A DNA stretch of 64,000 nucleotides. Origin: an uncultured Oscillibacter sp. GTDB lineage: Bacteria > Bacillota > Clostridia > Oscillospirales > Oscillospiraceae. Below, piece by piece: positions 8,381-17,772 of the stretch. Position 1 is the stretch's first letter, and every line of letters starts with the position of its first letter. A program made the position numbers and the translations under genes. The DNA is taken from the NCBI RefSeq assembly GCF_900546705.1, contig NZ_URDP01000001.1, positions 62,001 through 126,000 of the forward strand, in the 5' to 3' direction. The notes beneath the pieces are model-generated. The model was not told the origin of the DNA, ran no database searches, and saw nothing but the letters and a program-made list of their open reading frames with translations.

Positions 8381-8936
8381 GTGCGGCCCCTCCTTCTTTC
8401 ATGCGTGCCAGCGCCCGGCGTCTGGCCCGGGAGAGCTTTACCCGGACGCTGCCCGCCTTGCACCCCAGGGCCTGGGCCATCTCCGCGTCCGACTGGCCCA
8501 GAATGTAGCGCCGGTAGAGCACCTCCTGATCCATGGGCTCCAGCGACGGCCACACAGCGGCCAGACCGTCCAGGGCCTCTTTCCGCTCCAGGGTCTCCTG
8601 GGGATGGCCCCAGTCGCTTTCCCGGCGGTCGGCTTCCTCATCCATGACCTGGGTATGGCGGCTGACCACCGCTTGGTGGCGCTGGAAATTGATGGCAACG
8701 CTTCTAACTGTATAGACAACATAGGTGCCCAAGGCGCAACGGGGCACCTCCATCAGCGTGGGAATCCGCCGCAGCAGCTTTTCCACGGCGTCCTGCAATA
8801 CGTCCTCTGCATCGCTCTGACTGTCGGTGTAGCTTTTGGCGGTATACCACATCAGGCGGTTGTAGTGCTGATAGAGGTCCTCAAAAAAACGGCGCTGGTC
8901 CTGTGGGACGCTGTCATCTATGGTAAAGAGGAGCAA
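8367..8936 (-). CDS. RNA polymerase sigma-70 family (ECF-type) sigma factor
   Basis: 189 residues from a TTG at 8936, chosen because GGGAGG sits 7 bases upstream; the open frame extends further but into the terminator of the next gene. Region 2 reads FFEDLYQHYNRLMWYTA, then DSQSDAEDVLQDAVEKLLRR. Region 4 contains EVLYRRYILGQSDAEMAQAL and VRVKLSRARRRAL, a typical sigma-70 region 4 helix-turn-helix. Length and two-domain layout match ECF sigma factors. Its partner is the overlapping membrane protein at 6902-8380, and together they look like a cell-surface-sensing sigma/anti-sigma pair. Confidence 0.9.
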   Translation of the reverse strand: MLLFTIDDSVPQDQRRFFEDLYQHYNRLMWYTAKSYTDSQSDAEDVLQDAVEKLLRRIPTLMEVPRCALGTYVVYTVRSVAINFQRHQAVVSRHTQVMDEEADRRESDWGHPQETLERKEALDGLAAVWPSLEPMDQEVLYRRYILGQSDAEMAQALGCKAGSVRVKLSRARRRALARMKEGGAAHDKS

Positions 8937-9025
8937 GGATATCCCTCCCAAAAAAGTCTTATCTATAAAGAAACACCTGACCGGCAAATCCGCAACGGCT
9001 GCAAGGAAGATTTCGGGAGATGAAA

Positions 9026-9059
9026 AAATACCCGGCAGGCGGCTGCCTGCCGGGTATTT
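9026..9059 (-). terminator. Rho-independent terminator of the LCP gene
   Basis: A perfect 15-base stem (9026-9040 with 9045-9059) has a 4-base loop. On the minus strand it is followed by a run of Ts, immediately downstream of the LCP stop at 9068. Confidence 0.85.
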
Positions 9060-9067
9060 CAGATGGA

Positions 9068-10609
9068 TCACGGTGTGGACTCAGTCAGGATAAACCCCTC
9101 ATCTGCCGGCGGCGTGTCGGGGCCGGGGGTACTGACATCAGGGATAGCGGCATCGGGGGGATTGGTATCGGGAGCTTCGGTACCGGGCGCTGTGGAATCC
9201 GGCGCTTCGGCAGAAGGCGTGCCTGCGTCGGGTGTCTCAGCATCAGGAGTGCCGGTATTGGGGATGCCTGCGTCGGGTGTCTCGGCGTCAGGAGTGCCGG
9301 TATCGGGGACGCCTGGGTCGGGGGCCTCAGCGTCAGAGGTACCGGTGTCAGGTATATTGGGGGCCGGTGTCTGGGGATCAGATGCATTGGTATCCGAGGC
9401 ATCGGCGTCGGGCGTCGTGGAATCCGGCGCCTCGGCGTCGGACGATACCGCGGGACTGGAGGGTGCGGTCACCGGCGCGGCAGCGCGGCTGTCCTCCAGG
9501 TGTCCGGTGGAGGAGCGGAGAGAGCCGTCGGCGTTGACGGACATGATGTCCAGGTCGCTGAGGGTGAACGTCTCCTGAAAGGGACTGAGCTGCGTGTTCA
9601 CGATCTCCAGCAGCTGGTTGGGAATGGGAACCACATATTCGAGATACCTGTGGTAGGAGCGGCTGTATGCCTCGGCGCTCTTCCAGGGCATGGTCAAAAA
9701 GGTGACATTCTCCATACTCAGACCGCCGGAAAAGGCCTGCTTGCCGAACCAGAGAATGTTCTGGAAGCTCAGGTCGGTCTGGACGGACTCCTGGAATACG
9801 CCTGCCAGCTCTCCCAGGTGCAGCACATTGGCCGGCTGCATCATCTGCTCCATGACGGCTTTGAGGAAGTTCTGCTGCACCTCCATGCGGCCGTAGTCAC
9901 CGATGCCCGTGTGGTAGCCGTAGGGGCTGTTCTTGTCGTTTTTCCGCCAGCGGATCACCTGCATGGCGTCGTCACCGGAGAGCAGGCGGTAGCCCTTTTC
10001 CTGCTCGATCACCAGATCCTGCTCCGGGTCGTGGTAATCCATGGTGTAAGGCACGTCGAACCAGACGCCGCCGATGGCGTCCACGATCTTGCCCACGGCC
10101 TCCCACTCCACTACTACCTGGTAGTCCGGCGCAAAACCCACCAGCTGGCTGATCTCCTTGTAGAGGGCCTGGATGCCCTTGTCGCCGCAGCCGTAGGTGT
10201 TGTAGACGGAGTTGATTTTCTTGACGTCCCAGGAGACGTTGACCATGGTGTCCCGGGGGATGGACATGACCGTGGCCTTCTGATTGGTTACATCATAGCT
10301 GGCCAGGAGCATGGTGTCCGTATTTCCGCCGCCGCCGGTATCGCGGCCAAGAATCAGCACTGTGTAATAGGCGTCGCTTTTCCGCGCGCCGCTGGCCCTG
10401 GGCTGGATGCCGTCGCCCCAATCAATCTCCTGAACGGGGGCGTCCGGCTCCTTCTCGCCGGGCAGTTCGGGCTGGACGAACAGACTCTTGTATGCCGCCG
10501 CTGCGGCCACCGCCACGGCCAGCACGATGGCCGCGGCCAGCAGAATCTTCTGACGCCCGGTCAGGCGGCGCTTTGCCGCCGGGCGCGTGGTGTTCTCTCT
10601 TTTTCCCAT
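9068..10609 (-). CDS. LytR-CpsA-Psr (LCP) family cell-wall glycopolymer transferase
   Basis: 513 residues from the ATG at 10609 (AAAGGA about 7 bases upstream). A basic N-terminus (KRRLTGRQK) leads into one transmembrane helix at about 24-42. The LCP domain follows, with YTVLILGRDTGGGGNTDT, MSIPRDTMVN, INSVYNTYG and VIRWRKND carrying the conserved Asp and Arg residues of the pyrophosphate-lipid site. LCP enzymes attach wall polymers to peptidoglycan outside the membrane. The last 135 residues are a low-complexity Pro/Asp/Thr/Ala tail, annotated separately. The gene lies 21 bases behind the HpcH/HpaI-type lyase and is probably cotranscribed with it. Confidence 0.92.
   Translation of the reverse strand: MGKRENTTRPAAKRRLTGRQKILLAAAIVLAVAVAAAAAYKSLFVQPELPGEKEPDAPVQEIDWGDGIQPRASGARKSDAYYTVLILGRDTGGGGNTDTMLLASYDVTNQKATVMSIPRDTMVNVSWDVKKINSVYNTYGCGDKGIQALYKEISQLVGFAPDYQVVVEWEAVGKIVDAIGGVWFDVPYTMDYHDPEQDLVIEQEKGYRLLSGDDAMQVIRWRKNDKNSPYGYHTGIGDYGRMEVQQNFLKAVMEQMMQPANVLHLGELAGVFQESVQTDLSFQNILWFGKQAFSGGLSMENVTFLTMPWKSAEAYSRSYHRYLEYVVPIPNQLLEIVNTQLSPFQETFTLSDLDIMSVNADGSLRSSTGHLEDSRAAAPVTAPSSPAVSSDAEAPDSTTPDADASDTNASDPQTPAPNIPDTGTSDAEAPDPGVPDTGTPDAETPDAGIPNTGTPDAETPDAGTPSAEAPDSTAPGTEAPDTNPPDAAIPDVSTPGPDTPPADEGFILTESTP
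9113..9475 (-). repeat. Degenerate coding repeat (PDT/PDA-rich tail) in the LCP protein
   Basis: The C-terminal tail is built of imperfect 5-10-residue units such as TPDAETPDAG, VPDTGTPDAE and SDAEAPD. At the DNA level 9230-9300 shows near-identical blocks of about 60 bases. The composition suggests a flexible, wall-spanning linker that could vary in length by slippage. Confidence 0.75.
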
Positions 10610-10630
10610 AGCGCGTCCTTTCACAGCCTG

Positions 10631-11608
10631 TTAGTTTTCTGTATTGTCTGAGCGGATGCCGTAGTACCGGGCCAGATGTGCAATCCGTTGGGCCCAGCGG
10701 AAGTGGGTGTTGTATTCGTTCATCCGGGTGGCGGCGGCACTGGCGGAAACCAAATGCCCGTCGGACCCGTCCCAATGAAGGATGGAGCAGGCGTCGGCGT
10801 AGTCCTCCCGGGACACCCGGAGCATGTCGTTGACCACCGGAATCTGATTGGGGTGGATCACTGTCTTGCCTACGAACCCGCTGAGGCGGTCCAGCTCCAG
10901 CTCCCGGCGCAGTCCGGTGTCCCAGCCGGGGCCGGCGTAGTACTCCCACACGGGGCCGGAGACCACGTACCGGGTGGCGAAGGTGGTGACGATGTCCACC
11001 AGCAGGTCCGCCACAGGCTTGACATCATAAATGGTGTCGCAGACCCGGCGGCGCAGGCCGAAGGCATGGGAGAGGTCGTTGCCGCCCACCCGGATGTTTA
11101 AAATCCGGTCGGATACCGGCTCCAGTGCGTCCCGCACCCGGGCAAGGTTTTCGTACCGGGTGTGCAGGTCGATCATGTCCGGCGACTCGAAGATGGGCAT
11201 ATAGTAGTAGTCCAGCCCCCGGCTTCGAAGCTGGGCAATGGCTGAGAGATAGTCACCGCAGTTTTCCACGAAGAACTTGGGCAGGATGAAGCCGGTGAGA
11301 ATGTGGGAGAGAGGACGGCAGGCTTCCGCCAGGTGCAGAAGCTGCCGGGGCGAGCGTACCCGGATGAAGATCAGAGGAAGATAAAAGTCCGCTGCGGCGT
11401 GGGCGTCGCTGATGCGCCGCAGAGTCTGAAAGAGCGTCTGTTCCGCCTGGGCCACCGCGTCATCCCGGACGGTATCCTCCAGACAGAAGGCCAGGGAAAA
11501 TGGCTTGGGGTACAGTTCATTTTTCAAAGCATCCGCAATGGAACCGTGGGCGTTGGCGGGACAGTACAGCAGTGCGCCCACGGCGTAGCCGTTAAGTTCG
11601 TGCGTCAT
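10631..11608 (-). CDS. HpcH/HpaI aldolase / citrate-lyase-like (CitE-type) C-C lyase of the Ter-associated module
   Basis: 325 residues, ATG at 11608 after AGAGG. CitE-like TIM-barrel features are visible: SLAFCLEDTVRDD near the N-terminus (acidic metal ligands), LIFIRVRSPRQL, TGFILPKF, YYMPIFESPDM, LNIRVGGNDLSH and KTVIHPNQIPVVND. CitE-type lyases of this subgroup are known companions of TelA/TerD stress operons (the Ter biosynthetic module described by Anantharaman, Iyer and Aravind), where they are proposed to help make a nucleoside-like metabolite. Here the gene is divergent from the YceG-TelA-TerD operon across a 259-base spacer, which fits that assignment. Its true substrate is unknown. 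Confidence 0.85.
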   Translation of the reverse strand: MTHELNGYAVGALLYCPANAHGSIADALKNELYPKPFSLAFCLEDTVRDDAVAQAEQTLFQTLRRISDAHAAADFYLPLIFIRVRSPRQLLHLAEACRPLSHILTGFILPKFFVENCGDYLSAIAQLRSRGLDYYYMPIFESPDMIDLHTRYENLARVRDALEPVSDRILNIRVGGNDLSHAFGLRRRVCDTIYDVKPVADLLVDIVTTFATRYVVSGPVWEYYAGPGWDTGLRRELELDRLSGFVGKTVIHPNQIPVVNDMLRVSREDYADACSILHWDGSDGHLVSASAAATRMNEYNTHFRWAQRIAHLARYYGIRSDNTEN

Positions 11609-11801
11609 TGGTCAACCTCTTTACAACGTGAAATTTTTCAAAGCCGCCCAAGCACGGAGGTCCGGCGGACGGTGTAAAATCAGACAGTGAAACAATTGTA
11701 GCACAAAAGGGACAAAAGGGGAACTGTCAGAATGGAAAGTGTGTATCAAATGCGCTACGGCGGAGGCGGGCGGCAGACGGCGGATTTTCTTGTGAGAACG
11801 A

Positions 11802-11830
11802 TTGAAAGAATCCACGCCTCGTATTATAAT
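11802..11830 (+). promoter_or_regulatory. Sigma-A-type promoter of the Ter operon
   Basis: TTGAAA (11802-11807) and a perfect TATAAT (11825-11830) are 17 bases apart, 38 bases before the chosen YceG-like start. The rest of the 11609-11867 spacer holds a minus-strand TACAAT-like -10 (11695-11700) for the lyase gene and no visible coding sequence. Confidence 0.75.
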
Positions 11831-11867
11831 GAGGAAAACTACATTCAGCGAAAGAAAGACGGCCACT

Positions 11868-14138
11868 ATGTTTAGATTTGGAAGCTTTGAAAAACTGAAT
11901 GACTATTTCCTCCCCCTCTCCCGCCGACGGGAGCGGAGCGTCTTTTTCTGTCGGATGGATGGGCTCAACGGGGAGATCGAGAACTTTATCCGGTGCTATT
12001 ACGACGCCGCCCGGCGCAACGGTGTGATTCTGGACGGGCGGATTCCCAACCCGGACGTGGGGCAGCTGTCCTACTTTTCCGAGATGCTGGGGACGGAGTT
12101 CCGGCATGAGAGGACCTTTCTGGACCAGCGGCTGGGCGTGTGGCTGCCCCGCATGTCCCAGAGCCAGCGCGCCGCTGTGGCGGAGGCCATGGATGAGACA
12201 CTGAGGGACATGGTGCGCAGCGGCAAGACGGAGAGCATCCTGCGCAACGCCTACACCAAGTACATGTGCTGGCTCTACTATAAATTCGAGCGCATCGTGG
12301 GCAGCCTGGGGGCGGAGGAGCCGCCCAAGATCCTCTACGACGGGGACATCAGCAGCTACGAACTGCAGCTTTTGACCGTGCTGTCCCGGGCGGGGGCGGA
12401 CATTGTGCTGCTGGAGCGGTCCGGGGACGCGGGCTACCAAAAGCTGGACCCGGCATCTGCGTGGTCCGTGCTGTATCACCCAAATGATGCAGGACCCGTC
12501 CCGAATACGTTTAACTTAAAAGAAATCCAGGCACAGCTTGCCCGGCAGGCCCAGACTCAGCGCCTCTACGGCACGCCGCCGGAGACCGCCCCGTGCACCA
12601 ACGCCTGGATGGAAAAGGCGGAGCTGGAGCAGGCGGCGGTGCCGCCCCGGCAGCGGGGCAGTGACCCGGCTCTTTTCTACAACGCCTTCCTGGCTCAGTA
12701 CGGTGTGGCGGATAAGCTGCTCTTTTCCAGCGACCTCTATGCCTTCTACAAGCGCCTTCAGGGGGACGGCCGCAGGATCTGCGTGGTAAACGGAAAGATC
12801 CCCCTGCCCACACCGGAGGAGATCGCCGCCGTGAAGCGGCAGAACTACACCACGGCGGAGCAGCTGGCAGCGGGCCTTTCCCGCAACATCCGGTATGCAG
12901 GCAGCCAGGAGCTGCAGCGTCTCATGGTCAAGGCATTTTTGGACCTGGTACTGGAGGAGAGCACCGGAGCGGAGGGCGCCATCCACAAGCTGACCAACAA
13001 GGCCGTGTATCTGCTGGCGTGGCTGGGGCGGTACCAGAAGGAGCTCTTTTCCGGCTGGCACGCCGGTGACGTGGCGGTGTTTATCCTCTTCGGACCCTGC
13101 ACCACGGCGGCGGAGGCGCTGTTTTTGCGGATGCTGGCCCGCCTGCCGGTGGATGTGCTGGTACTCATGCCAGACGGCGGTGCATCGTCGGTGCTGCGGG
13201 ACGGCACGCTGCTGGAAATCCGCTATGAGACCACCATGGACGCCCAGTCGTTCCCCACAGAGCAGACGCAAAACCGGGTGAGCACGGCGGCCTACCAGGC
13301 CGAGCGGGAACTGGATACGCTCATGTATCAGGATACGGGGCTCTACCGCTCCCAGCAGTACGCCAAGGCGGAGACGGTGACGCTCCAGACCATGTACGAG
13401 GAGATCTCCATTTTGTGGGACCAGGAGCTCAAGTACCGGCCCAACTTCAGTGTCCAGGGGGATACGGTCACCATGCCGGTGCTGCTGGAGAAGATCTGCG
13501 GGGTCAAGGACGGGCAGACGGCCCAGTACTGGCTGGACATCAAAAAGCTCATCACCCCGGACACCCTGGTGGTGCGCTCCGTGCCGTATCTGACGGCACT
13601 GGACGCCAACCCCATCAAGCCATTCGCCACTCAGTTTCTCCAGAACGGGCGGCTGCGGCGGGACAAGATCAAAAGCCACAAGGCGTACCCCTACGGCATC
13701 CTGCGGCCGGCCATTCAGGATTACCTGCTGGATAAGCTGGCACTGCTGCTGGAGCGCAGGACCATTGCCGGGACCTTTGAAAACGGCACGGAGTACACGG
13801 TGATTTCCACGGTGCTCAATCTCAACAAGGAGATATTGCGTCTCATCCAGAAATTTGATTTTACCAAGAAAAATCCCAAGATGATCTTCATCAACACCAC
13901 GGAAAAGCTCCTCTCTTTGGAGGACAGCATCCTGGCGGCATTTTTGAACCTGGTGGGCTTTGATATCCTGTTCTTTGTCCCCACCGGCTATCAGTGCATC
14001 GAAAAGTATTTTACCGGCCCCTTCGCCAGCGAACAGCAGCTGGGCGAGTATTTATATGACCTGTCCGCTCCCGACTTTGACACATTACAGGAGGGCGGAC
14101 TGCATGCCATTCGAAAACTATTTGGAAGGAGCTTTTAA
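11868..14138 (+). CDS. yceG: YceG-like component of the Ter-associated biosynthetic module
   Basis: 756 residues from the ATG at 11868; the in-frame ATG at 11829 lies inside the promoter -10 box and is rejected. The ribosome binding site is weak (GAAAG). I assign it by gene order, directly before TelA as yceG precedes yceH in Bacillus, and by its sequence style; it has no catalytic motif I recognise. Three segments share a strand-helix-strand pattern ending in a hydrophobic strand: PPKILYDGDISS...ADIVLLERSGD, DVAVFILFGPCTTAAEALFL...VDVLVLMPDG, and MIFINTTEKLLSLED...FDILFFVPTGY. This suggests internal repeats of a Rossmann-like unit. Function is unknown. It is likely a cytoplasmic stress protein. 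Confidence 0.7.
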   Translation: MFRFGSFEKLNDYFLPLSRRRERSVFFCRMDGLNGEIENFIRCYYDAARRNGVILDGRIPNPDVGQLSYFSEMLGTEFRHERTFLDQRLGVWLPRMSQSQRAAVAEAMDETLRDMVRSGKTESILRNAYTKYMCWLYYKFERIVGSLGAEEPPKILYDGDISSYELQLLTVLSRAGADIVLLERSGDAGYQKLDPASAWSVLYHPNDAGPVPNTFNLKEIQAQLARQAQTQRLYGTPPETAPCTNAWMEKAELEQAAVPPRQRGSDPALFYNAFLAQYGVADKLLFSSDLYAFYKRLQGDGRRICVVNGKIPLPTPEEIAAVKRQNYTTAEQLAAGLSRNIRYAGSQELQRLMVKAFLDLVLEESTGAEGAIHKLTNKAVYLLAWLGRYQKELFSGWHAGDVAVFILFGPCTTAAEALFLRMLARLPVDVLVLMPDGGASSVLRDGTLLEIRYETTMDAQSFPTEQTQNRVSTAAYQAERELDTLMYQDTGLYRSQQYAKAETVTLQTMYEEISILWDQELKYRPNFSVQGDTVTMPVLLEKICGVKDGQTAQYWLDIKKLITPDTLVVRSVPYLTALDANPIKPFATQFLQNGRLRRDKIKSHKAYPYGILRPAIQDYLLDKLALLLERRTIAGTFENGTEYTVISTVLNLNKEILRLIQKFDFTKKNPKMIFINTTEKLLSLEDSILAAFLNLVGFDILFFVPTGYQCIEKYFTGPFASEQQLGEYLYDLSAPDFDTLQEGGLHAIRKLFGRSF

Positions 14139-14140
14139 CT

Positions 14141-15295
14141 ATGGGATTGGATTTCAGCAGACCCGCCTCCGGTGCCGTACAGCCGCACGCGCAGGCCCAG
14201 AGCCCGGCGGAGCCTCAGGAGGACTATCAGCAGTACGACATTGTGGCCGACCGCAATCAGATGAACCAGCTGATGACCAACTCTCCGGAGGTGGACCGGC
14301 TGGCCAGCCAGATCGAGGTCTACAACCTGGAGACCATCGTCTCCTTCGGCTCCGGCGCCGCTGAGGAGATCTCCAAGTGCTCCGACGTGGTCTTGAACAG
14401 CATGAACATGTCCCAGCTGGACGACTCCAGCGCCATGCTCAATACCCTGGCCAAGATCATGGACAAGTTCGACATTGAGGAGATCAAGGAAAACCCGGGG
14501 CTGTTCGGCAAGCTCTTCGGCAACCTGCGCAAGCAGCTGGACAAAATCCTGGCCAAGTACCATACCATGGGCGAGGAGGTGGACAAGATCTACGTCCAGC
14601 TCAAGCAGTACGAGACGGAGATCAAGCAGTCCAACCGCAAGCTGGAGGAGATGTTCCAGGCCAATGTGAATTACTACCACGAGCTGGTCATGTACATTCT
14701 GGCCGGTGAGCAGGGCTGCCGGGAGCTGGAGGCCTATATCGCCCAGCGTCAGGCGGATCTGGACGCCACCGGCGACAACTCCATCCAGTTCGAGCTCACC
14801 ACCCTCAACCAGGCGCTGATGATGCTGGAGCAGCGCACCCAGGACCTGCGCACGGCGGAGAGCGTGGCCATGCAGGCCATCCCCATGATCAAGACCATGC
14901 AGTTCAGCAACATGAACCTGGTGCGCAAGATCAACTCCGCGTTCATCATCACGCTGCCGGTGTTCAAGCAGGCGCTGACCCAGGCCATCATGCTCAAGCG
15001 CCAGCGCATTCAGGCGGAGGCCATGTCCGCCTTGGACGCCAAGACCAACGAGATGCTCATCCGCAACGCCCAGAATACCGCCGACCAGGCCAAGATGACC
15101 GCCCGGCTGGCCTCGGGCAGCTCCATCAAGATCGAGACGCTGGAAAAGACCTGGCAGACCATCGTCTCGGGAATTGACGAGACCCGCCAGATCCAGGAAA
15201 ACGCCCGCAAGCAGCGCCTGGACGACCAGAAGCGCCTGGAGGCCATCAAGGCCGATTTCAACGCAAGATACAGCATGCCTGATAAAAAATACTGA
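14141..15295 (+). CDS. telA: Toxic anion resistance protein TelA family (YceH-like)
   Basis: 384 residues, ATG at 14141, two bases after the previous stop, with AAGGAG 9 bases upstream. It is almost entirely alpha-helical and charged, without a signal peptide or membrane segment. Recognisable TelA features are [39 protein letters not shown], a long coiled-coil ([20 protein letters not shown]) and the C-terminal [20 protein letters not shown] block. TelA proteins accompany TerD proteins in tellurite, phage and membrane-stress resistance loci, but their biochemical role is not settled. It is probably translated together with the YceG-like and TerD genes. Confidence 0.93.
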   Translation: MGLDFSRPASGAVQPHAQAQSPAEPQEDYQQYDIVADRNQMNQLMTNSPEVDRLASQIEVYNLETIVSFGSGAAEEISKCSDVVLNSMNMSQLDDSSAMLNTLAKIMDKFDIEEIKENPGLFGKLFGNLRKQLDKILAKYHTMGEEVDKIYVQLKQYETEIKQSNRKLEEMFQANVNYYHELVMYILAGEQGCRELEAYIAQRQADLDATGDNSIQFELTTLNQALMMLEQRTQDLRTAESVAMQAIPMIKTMQFSNMNLVRKINSAFIITLPVFKQALTQAIMLKRQRIQAEAMSALDAKTNEMLIRNAQNTADQAKMTARLASGSSIKIETLEKTWQTIVSGIDETRQIQENARKQRLDDQKRLEAIKADFNARYSMPDKKY

Positions 15296-15312
15296 AAACG
15301 GAGGGTAATGTT

Positions 15313-15894
15313 ATGCCGATCAATCTGACCAAGGGACAAAAAGTGGACCTGACCAAGGGAAACCCCAGCCTGAGCAAGATCGTGGTGGGCCTTGGCTGGG
15401 ACGTGAACGTCTATGACTCCGGCGCGGCCTTCGACCTGGACGCCGCGGCGTTCATGCTGGGTGCCAACGGCAAGTGCCCCACGGAGAAGGAGTTCGTTTT
15501 TTACGGAAACCTCTCCCACGCCAGCGGCTCCGTCAAGCACATGGGCGACAACCTGACCGGCGAGGGCGACGGCGATGACGAGCAGATCGTGGTGGATCTT
15601 TCCAAGGTGCCTGCCAACGTGGAGCGCATCGCCTTTACCGTCACCATCTACGACGCGGAGAGCCGCCACCAGAACTTCGGCCAGGTGTCCAACGCCTATA
15701 TCCACATTCAGGATCTGGTCACCGGCACCGACCTCATCCGCTATGATCTGGGGGAGGATTTCTCCATTGAGACGGCCATCGTGGTGGGCGAGCTGTACCG
15801 TCACAACGGCGAGTGGAAGTTCAATGCCATCGGCAGCGGCTTCCAGGGAGGCCTGGCGGCCCTGTGCGGACACTACGGGATTGAAGTTGCCTGA
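15313..15894 (+). CDS. terD: TerD family Ca2+-binding stress protein, copy 1
   Basis: 193 residues. TerD hallmarks are [15 protein letters not shown] at the start, VGLGWDVN, the DLDAAAFML strand and the acidic calcium-site segment [15 protein letters not shown], then [20 protein letters not shown] and the C-terminal [11 protein letters not shown]. Acidic residues in the two loops are the calcium ligands in characterised TerD proteins. Soluble and cytoplasmic by sequence. It is about three-quarters identical by eye to the next gene, so the pair is a tandem duplication. GGAGG precedes the ATG. Confidence 0.96.
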   Translation: MPINLTKGQKVDLTKGNPSLSKIVVGLGWDVNVYDSGAAFDLDAAAFMLGANGKCPTEKEFVFYGNLSHASGSVKHMGDNLTGEGDGDDEQIVVDLSKVPANVERIAFTVTIYDAESRHQNFGQVSNAYIHIQDLVTGTDLIRYDLGEDFSIETAIVVGELYRHNGEWKFNAIGSGFQGGLAALCGHYGIEVA

Positions 15895-15908
15895 GGAGGT
15901 ATGGAGCT

Positions 15909-16490
15909 ATGCCGATTAGTTTGAAAAAAGGACAAAAAGTCAGCCTGACCAAGGACAATCCGGGCCTGACCAAGGTGATGGTGGGCCTGGGCTGGGACGT
16001 GAATGCCTTTGATACCGGCGGCGCGTTCGACCTGGACGCCGCGGCATTCCTGCTGGGCGACAACGGAAAGACCACCCGCTCCGAGGACTTTGTGTTCTAC
16101 GGAAATCTGAAGGACCCCTCCGGCGCTGTGGAGCACATGGGCGACAACCTGACCGGCGAGGGTGAGGGCGACGATGAGCAGATCCGGGTGGACCTGAGCC
16201 GGGTGCCGGACAACATCACCCACATCGCCTTTACCGTGACCATTTACGAGGCGGACGAGCGGCGCCAGAACTTCGGCCAGGTGTCCAACGCCTTTATCCG
16301 CATTGTGGACGAGGCCAAGGGCCAGGAGCTGCTGCGCTACGATCTGGGGGAGGACTTCTCCATTGAGACGGCGGCTGTGTTCGGTGAGCTCTACAAGCAC
16401 AACGGCGAGTGGAAGTTCAATGCCATCGGCAGCGGCTATCAGGGCGGCCTTGCGGCCTTGTGCGCCAATTACGGCATTGACGTGGAGTAA
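15909..16490 (+). CDS. terD: TerD family Ca2+-binding stress protein, copy 2
   Basis: 193 residues, the same length as copy 1 and clearly its tandem duplicate. It begins [19 protein letters not shown] and keeps [43 protein letters not shown] and [15 protein letters not shown]. The calcium-site acidic residues are intact. It starts 14 bases after copy 1 with AGGAGG upstream, so the operon likely makes both in similar amounts. Differences cluster in the loop after the second strand ([12 protein letters not shown] versus [12 protein letters not shown]). Confidence 0.96.
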   Translation: MPISLKKGQKVSLTKDNPGLTKVMVGLGWDVNAFDTGGAFDLDAAAFLLGDNGKTTRSEDFVFYGNLKDPSGAVEHMGDNLTGEGEGDDEQIRVDLSRVPDNITHIAFTVTIYEADERRQNFGQVSNAFIRIVDEAKGQELLRYDLGEDFSIETAAVFGELYKHNGEWKFNAIGSGYQGGLAALCANYGIDVE

Positions 16491-16501
16491 GGAGGCGGAC
16501 C

Positions 16502-17107
16502 ATGGCCATCAGTCTGGAAAAGGGCAGAAAGGTCAATCTGCAGAAGAAAGAGCGGACGGGTCTGGGTGAGATCCTGGTGAACCTGAACTGGAACAGCCGG
16601 CCTGCCAAGCAGGGCTTTTTCGCCAGCTTGATGGGCGGCGGCAAGGGAATCGACCTGGATCTGGGGTGCCTGTATGAGCTGAAAAACGGCCGCAAGGGCG
16701 CGGTCCAGGCTTTGGGCAATGCCTTCGGCTCGCTGAAGGAGCCGCCCTACATCGCCCTGGACGGGGACGACCGCACCGGCGCCGTCACCACCGGGGAGAA
16801 CCTGCGTATCGACGGAAATCGCATTGCCGAGATCAAGCGGATTTTGGTCTATACCTTCATCTATGAGGGAATCGCCAACTGGCAGCAGGCGGACGCCACC
16901 GTCACCATCCGCTACCCCGGGGCTGAGGATCTGATCGTCAAGATGGACGACTATAACTCCAGCAATATCATGTGCGGACTGGTCCTGCTGGAAAACGTCA
17001 ACGATGAGACGTTCAGCGTGGAGAAGATCGTACAGTTCTACAAGGGGCACGAGGCGCTGGACCAGGCGTTCCACTGGGGCATGCGCTGGAAGGCCGGAAG
17101 AAAATAA
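16502..17107 (+). CDS. TerA-like divergent TerD-superfamily protein
   Basis: 201 residues. The start MAISLEKGRKVNLQKK and ILVNLNWN match the TerD fold, but the central part differs from copies 1 and 2. GIDLDLGCLYELKNGRKG, VQALGNAFGSLKEPPYI, LDGDDRTGAVTTGENLRI, FIYEGIANW and a C-terminal FHWGMRWKAG are the pattern I associate with TerA. The acidic GDDRTG loop replaces the GEGDGDDEQ loop, so metal binding may differ. It sits between two TerD genes in the same operon with short gaps and a GGAGG site. Confidence 0.85.
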   Translation: MAISLEKGRKVNLQKKERTGLGEILVNLNWNSRPAKQGFFASLMGGGKGIDLDLGCLYELKNGRKGAVQALGNAFGSLKEPPYIALDGDDRTGAVTTGENLRIDGNRIAEIKRILVYTFIYEGIANWQQADATVTIRYPGAEDLIVKMDDYNSSNIMCGLVLLENVNDETFSVEKIVQFYKGHEALDQAFHWGMRWKAGRK

Positions 17108-17121
17108 GGAGGAATTGCACC

Positions 17122-17730
17122 ATGTCTGTAAGCCTGCAGAAAGGGCAGAAAGTCAGCCTCTCCAAGGAGGGGCGCGAGGGCCTCAACCGTGTGATTGTGG
17201 GCCTTGGCTGGGATGAGGCCCAGCGCCAGCACAGCGGCGGATTGTTCGGATCGCTCTTTTCCGCGCCGGCCCAGGCCATCGACTGCGATGCGTCTGCACT
17301 GATGCTCAAGAGCGGAAAGCTCACCGACCAGAAGGACATCGTCTACTTCGGTAACCTGACCCACAAGTCCAAGAGCGTACGCCACATGGGCGACAACCTG
17401 ACCGGCGCCGGCGAGGGCGACGATGAGCAGATCGTCATTGAGCTTACCCAGGTGCCTGCGGAGTACGACCGGATCGTAGTGGTGGTCAACATCTACCAGG
17501 CGATGGCCCGCAAGCAGCATTTCGGCATGATCCGCAACGCGTTCATCCGCATTGTGGACGCCCGGAACAACCAGGAGCTGTGCCGGTTCAACCTGTCGGA
17601 AAACTACGATGACATGACCGCCATGATCTTCGGCGAGATCTACCGCCACAACGGTGAGTGGAAGTTCAACGCCATCGGTCAGGCCACCAAGGACCCCAGC
17701 CTGGGCGATCTGTGCAGACGCTATATGTAA
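17122..17730 (+). CDS. TerD family stress protein, copy 3 (with insertion)
   Basis: 202 residues. MSVSLQKGQKVSLSKEGREG and VGLGWDEA begin the TerD fold. An insert rich in Ser/Phe/Ala (SGGLFGSLFSAPAQAI) comes before CDASALMLKSGK, and [15 protein letters not shown] keeps the acidic calcium site. The C-terminal half has NYDDMTAMIFGEIYRHNGEW and DPSLGDLCRRYM. A similar glycine/phenylalanine insert occurs in the TerA-like gene just upstream. It is the last TerD gene before a hairpin and the Ca2+ ATPase gene. Confidence 0.94.
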   Translation: MSVSLQKGQKVSLSKEGREGLNRVIVGLGWDEAQRQHSGGLFGSLFSAPAQAIDCDASALMLKSGKLTDQKDIVYFGNLTHKSKSVRHMGDNLTGAGEGDDEQIVIELTQVPAEYDRIVVVVNIYQAMARKQHFGMIRNAFIRIVDARNNQELCRFNLSENYDDMTAMIFGEIYRHNGEWKFNAIGQATKDPSLGDLCRRYM

Positions 17731-17772
17731 CGGTACCTGCGGGGCCCGCAAGCAGAAATTTACCCGGCGGAG

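Noticed and set aside
9230..9460. Possible CRISPR-like array or satellite
   Set aside because: The repeats are in frame, encode the PDT tail of the LCP protein and lack uniform unique spacers.
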